Below are positions 5,907 through 7,719 of a stretch of DNA of 7,719 bases, one piece after another. This stretch comes from Alphaproteobacteria bacterium (GTDB lineage Bacteria; Pseudomonadota; Alphaproteobacteria; Sneathiellales; Sneathiellaceae). The translations under genes and the position numbers were made by a program. Under the pieces are notes generated by a model. That model saw only the letters and a program-made list of their open reading frames with translations, did no database searches and was not told the origin of the DNA. Each line of letters starts with the position of its first letter. The first letter of the stretch is position 1. Where the stretch lies: positions 1 to 7,719 of the forward strand of contig SBHH01000245.1 of the NCBI GenBank assembly GCA_006226265.1, written 5' to 3'.

Positions 5907-6218
5907 ATGGATCCCATACAGTATCTGAAATATCTTGTGGGCCTGGTTATTGTTCTCGGTCTGATTGCCCTTGTCGCCCTGCTTGCCCGGAAATTTGGTA
6001 TGGTCCCCGTTGCCCGTCGCAGACCGGGTGCGCCAAAACGCCTTTCCATCACCGACGTCCTCGCAATCGATGCCAAGCGTCGCCTTGTTCTTGTCAAGCG
6101 TGACGAGACGGAGCATCTCCTCCTTCTCGGACCTGAACAGGATCTGGTGGTCGAACAGAATATCGCCTTTTCACAACCCGCTTTGCGTGAACCGAGGATA
6201 GGGGACGGCGGAAAATGA
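5907..6218 (+). CDS. fliO: Flagellar export gate assembly protein FliO
   Basis: This 103-residue protein has one N-terminal membrane helix (about 8-27), then a basic stretch (RRRPGAPKR, 37-45), then a small cytoplasmic beta domain. That domain carries VLAIDAKRRLVLVKRDETEH (51-70) and LLLLGPEQDLVVEQ (71-84), the typical FliO pattern of an Asp-Arg-Leu-Leu-Val strand and the HLLLLG-E-DLVVE hairpin. FliO is not part of the finished channel; it stabilises and helps assemble the FliP ring in the inner membrane. Purine-rich AGGA and GAGG lie just before the ATG. The last bases overlap the fliP start as ATGA, which implies coupled translation. The length is on the short side, but the family is naturally variable. 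Confidence 0.93.
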   Translation: MDPIQYLKYLVGLVIVLGLIALVALLARKFGMVPVARRRPGAPKRLSITDVLAIDAKRRLVLVKRDETEHLLLLGPEQDLVVEQNIAFSQPALREPRIGDGGK

Positions 6219-6988
6219 GTTTGATCCGGATGTTCCGGCGCCACCCGATGCGTCTTTCCCTGATCCTGCTGGCCGTTTTTGCGGTGATGGTTCCACTTGA
6301 TGTGATGGCCCAGTCGCTTTCGCTCGATCTTGGGGATGACAACGGGCCCTTGACCGGGCGTATTCTCCAGCTCGTCGCCCTGATGACGGTGCTGAGTCTG
6401 GCGCCTGCCATCCTGATTGTCACCACCTCTTTCACCCGGCTGATTGTTGTACTTTCCCTCTTGCGAAGTGCTATCGGCATTCAGACGACTCCGCCCAATG
6501 TCGTGATCATATCGCTTGCGCTGTTCCTGACCGGCTTCATCATGGCCCCGACCTTCCAGGCGGCCTATGACGAGGGGATCGTTCCGCTTTTGAATGACCA
6601 GATATCCGAGGCCGATGCCTTCGTTAAGGTGACCGACCCTTTCAAGACTTTCATGCTGAAGCATGCGCGCGAGAAGGATATTCTGCTTTTCATGGATTTG
6701 AGTCAAACGCCTGAGACCGAAAATCCGGAAGATGTCCCCTTAAAAGTGCTGGTGCCGGCCTTCATGATCAGTGAACTGAAACGTGCATTCGAGATCGGCT
6801 TCCTTCTCTTCGTGCCCTTCATCGTGATCGATATGGTGGTTGCCTCCATCCTGATGTCCATGGGCATGATGATGCTGCCGCCGGTGATGATCTCGCTTCC
6901 CTTCAAACTGATTTTCTTTGTTCTGGTGGATGGCTGGAATCTGGTTGCGAAAAGCCTCGTGGAAAGTTTCCTGCCGGGTGCAAGCTGA
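6215..6988 (+). CDS. fliP: Flagellar export gate protein FliP
   Basis: This 257-residue protein has family-typical length and features. A cleavable Sec signal peptide occupies residues 1-32 (hydrophobic core about 14-28, likely cut after VMA). The first conserved helix contains APAILIVTTSFTRLIVVLSL (64-83), then LLRSAIGIQTTPPN (82-95). A periplasmic middle part includes DPFKTFMLKHAREKD (141-155). The C-terminal hairpin has FIVIDMVVASILMSMGM (202-218) and MMMLPPVMISLPFKL (218-232). The methionine-rich loop preceding LPP corresponds to the gasket that closes the export channel. Five FliP subunits form the core of the gate with FliQ and FliR, which here are encoded in the opposite-strand cluster about 4 kb away. 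The gene starts inside the fliO stop (ATGA) and ends 9 nt before the EndoU gene. Confidence 0.97.
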   Translation: MSLIRMFRRHPMRLSLILLAVFAVMVPLDVMAQSLSLDLGDDNGPLTGRILQLVALMTVLSLAPAILIVTTSFTRLIVVLSLLRSAIGIQTTPPNVVIISLALFLTGFIMAPTFQAAYDEGIVPLLNDQISEADAFVKVTDPFKTFMLKHAREKDILLFMDLSQTPETENPEDVPLKVLVPAFMISELKRAFEIGFLLFVPFIVIDMVVASILMSMGMMMLPPVMISLPFKLIFFVLVDGWNLVAKSLVESFLPGAS

Positions 6989-6997
6989 TCCCCGGTC

Positions 6998-7507
6998 ATG
7001 GTAAGGATGCCTGCAAAGCCGATTCTTTTTCCATTTGCGGTTCTTCTCTTTTGCCTTCTTGTCGCCTTTCCGCCGCGGGCAGAGGTGATATCCTCCCAAA
7101 CCGGCCCTGCCATCAACCTTCGCCATATCTTTGAAGGCGAGATCAATGCCCATGGCGATCCGGTCGGGATGCACGTCTTTCCGGACAAGACGATATCGGG
7201 CAATGCGCGGATCAAGAGATTGCTCTCCGGCCCCAACAAGGCAGGTGTCGCCACCGCAATCGTCGGCATATTCGATAAAGAGATCAGTGTCTGGAAGGAA
7301 AAATTTTCGAGCCTTTTTCCCGCCCGGCTCACCCGAACGGAAATCATTGCTGCCATTTTACGAGCCGAAAACTCTGCTCTCCCGAACGGAAAGGTGAAGT
7401 GGCGCGGGCAATCCGGCCTTGGCTTCGCGATCGAAGGCTATCGCGCAAAGGACGGTACGATCCTGACGGCTTATCCAATTTATATTCCGGATCCAAAAAA
7501 GAACTGA
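6998..7507 (+). CDS. Exported EndoU-domain ribonuclease, candidate toxin
   Basis: This 169-residue protein has a basic N-terminus and a hydrophobic core (about 9-24) ending near PPRA, which looks like a Sec signal, although Pro at -3 makes cleavage uncertain and it may stay anchored. The rest is one bacterial EndoU domain: LRHIFEGEIN (41-50) with His43, GMH (57-59) with His59, then KEKFSSLFP (100-108) with a candidate catalytic Lys at 100 or 102. The closing segment SGLGFAIEGYRAKDGTILTAYP (139-160) contains the family's IEGY and TAYP elements. The two His and the Lys are the expected triad of EndoU nucleases, which cut RNA to leave 2',3'-cyclic phosphate. In bacteria this domain is common as the toxic tip of CdiA and other polymorphic toxins; here it stands alone. 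It starts 9 nt after fliP with no good ribosome site (ATG at 7007 is an alternative), so it probably depends on fliP translation. Its stop overlaps the next start. Domain assignment is firm; toxin role is inferred. Confidence 0.84.
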   Translation: MVRMPAKPILFPFAVLLFCLLVAFPPRAEVISSQTGPAINLRHIFEGEINAHGDPVGMHVFPDKTISGNARIKRLLSGPNKAGVATAIVGIFDKEISVWKEKFSSLFPARLTRTEIIAAILRAENSALPNGKVKWRGQSGLGFAIEGYRAKDGTILTAYPIYIPDPKKN

Positions 7508-7719
7508 TGCGGATCACAGCAAAATATAACCCGGATATTGGACTTTTCGATGCCGAAATAACGCCAAAAAACAATCTTTTGGAAAGCTATTTTGAGACGG
7601 AAATTCAGCAGGATACTATCTTTCTTGAGGAACTTCGGGCGCGCATTGCAAGCGGTGCAGAAGTGGATATCTCTGGCAATGCCCATCTTCTTGAAGTGAA
7701 AGGCGGCACTCTTCGCCTT
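7507..7719 (+). CDS. Unrecognised soluble protein, candidate EndoU immunity protein (truncated by window edge)
   Basis: An open frame of 71 codons begins at the ATG that shares its A with the TGA stop of the EndoU gene (TGATG) and runs off the end of the window without a stop. The visible part begins MRITAKYNPDIGLFDAEI, has no signal peptide or membrane segment, and mixes short strands with an acidic helix around residues 30-50 (ETEIQQDTIFLEELRARI). I do not recognise a family. One-base overlap with a nuclease gene, small soluble acidic product and cytoplasmic location are what an immunity protein would show. G+C over 7501-7719 is about 45% by hand count, lower than a sampled stretch of fliP (about 60% at 6541-6600), as is often seen for immunity genes. 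The function is inferred from position only; the missing C-terminal part could change the view. Confidence 0.65.
   Translation, partial: MRITAKYNPDIGLFDAEITPKNNLLESYFETEIQQDTIFLEELRARIASGAEVDISGNAHLLEVKGGTLRL

Noticed and set aside
5870..6706. 278-codon open frame on the minus strand opposite fliO and fliP
   Set aside because: The translation is rich in Arg, His, Gln and Gly with no domain, and it lies antisense to two certain flagellar genes.
6703..7356. 217-codon minus-strand frame opposite the fliP end and EndoU gene
   Set aside because: Antisense to confidently assigned genes, with low-complexity Arg/Ser/Ile composition and no recognisable motif.

Overview
The window is flagellar type III secretion DNA from an alphaproteobacterium. 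The proteins look alphaproteobacterial, and fliQ-fliR-flhB followed by cckA is the arrangement I recall from Caulobacter crescentus. The base composition is moderate and the genes are tightly packed. I cannot name the genus; a marine member of the Rhodospirillales or a related order is a guess.

Left part (1 to about 4100, minus strand, read right to left): flgB, flgC and fliE encode proximal-rod and MS-ring/rod junction proteins. A probable terminator follows. Then come fliQ, fliR and flhB (integral membrane parts of the export gate and its switch), and finally the first 183 codons of a hybrid histidine kinase that is probably CckA, cut by the window edge. CckA is the top of the CckA-ChpT-CtrA relay that controls flagellar and cell-cycle genes in many alphaproteobacteria, so regulator and target genes lie side by side.

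Middle (about 4195 to 5235): a single minus-strand gene for a DJ-1/PfpI-fold protein has its own strong terminator just upstream of flgB. It has Asn where the family nucleophile Cys should be and contains no Cys at all. A 412-base divergent intergenic region holding only short inverted repeats separates it from the right-hand operon.

Right part (5236 to 7719, plus strand): a compact operon starts with a stand-alone FlhB C-terminal-domain paralogue. A small unrecognised protein overlaps it, then come fliO and fliP (the rest of the export gate), linked by an ATGA overlap. Nine bases after fliP is a short secreted or membrane-anchored EndoU-family nuclease. Its stop codon overlaps the start of an unrecognised soluble protein that runs off the window. 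This last pair has the architecture of a toxin and its immunity gene, appended to a flagellar export operon, and is the most interesting part of the window.

Together the genes supply the export gate (FliP, FliQ, FliR, FlhB, with FliO as assembly factor), a second FlhB-type switch domain, the first structural substrates exported (FliE, FlgB, FlgC), a master regulator, and two accessory items (DJ-1-like protein, EndoU module). I saw no tRNA, rRNA, CRISPR array, insertion sequence or phage gene.
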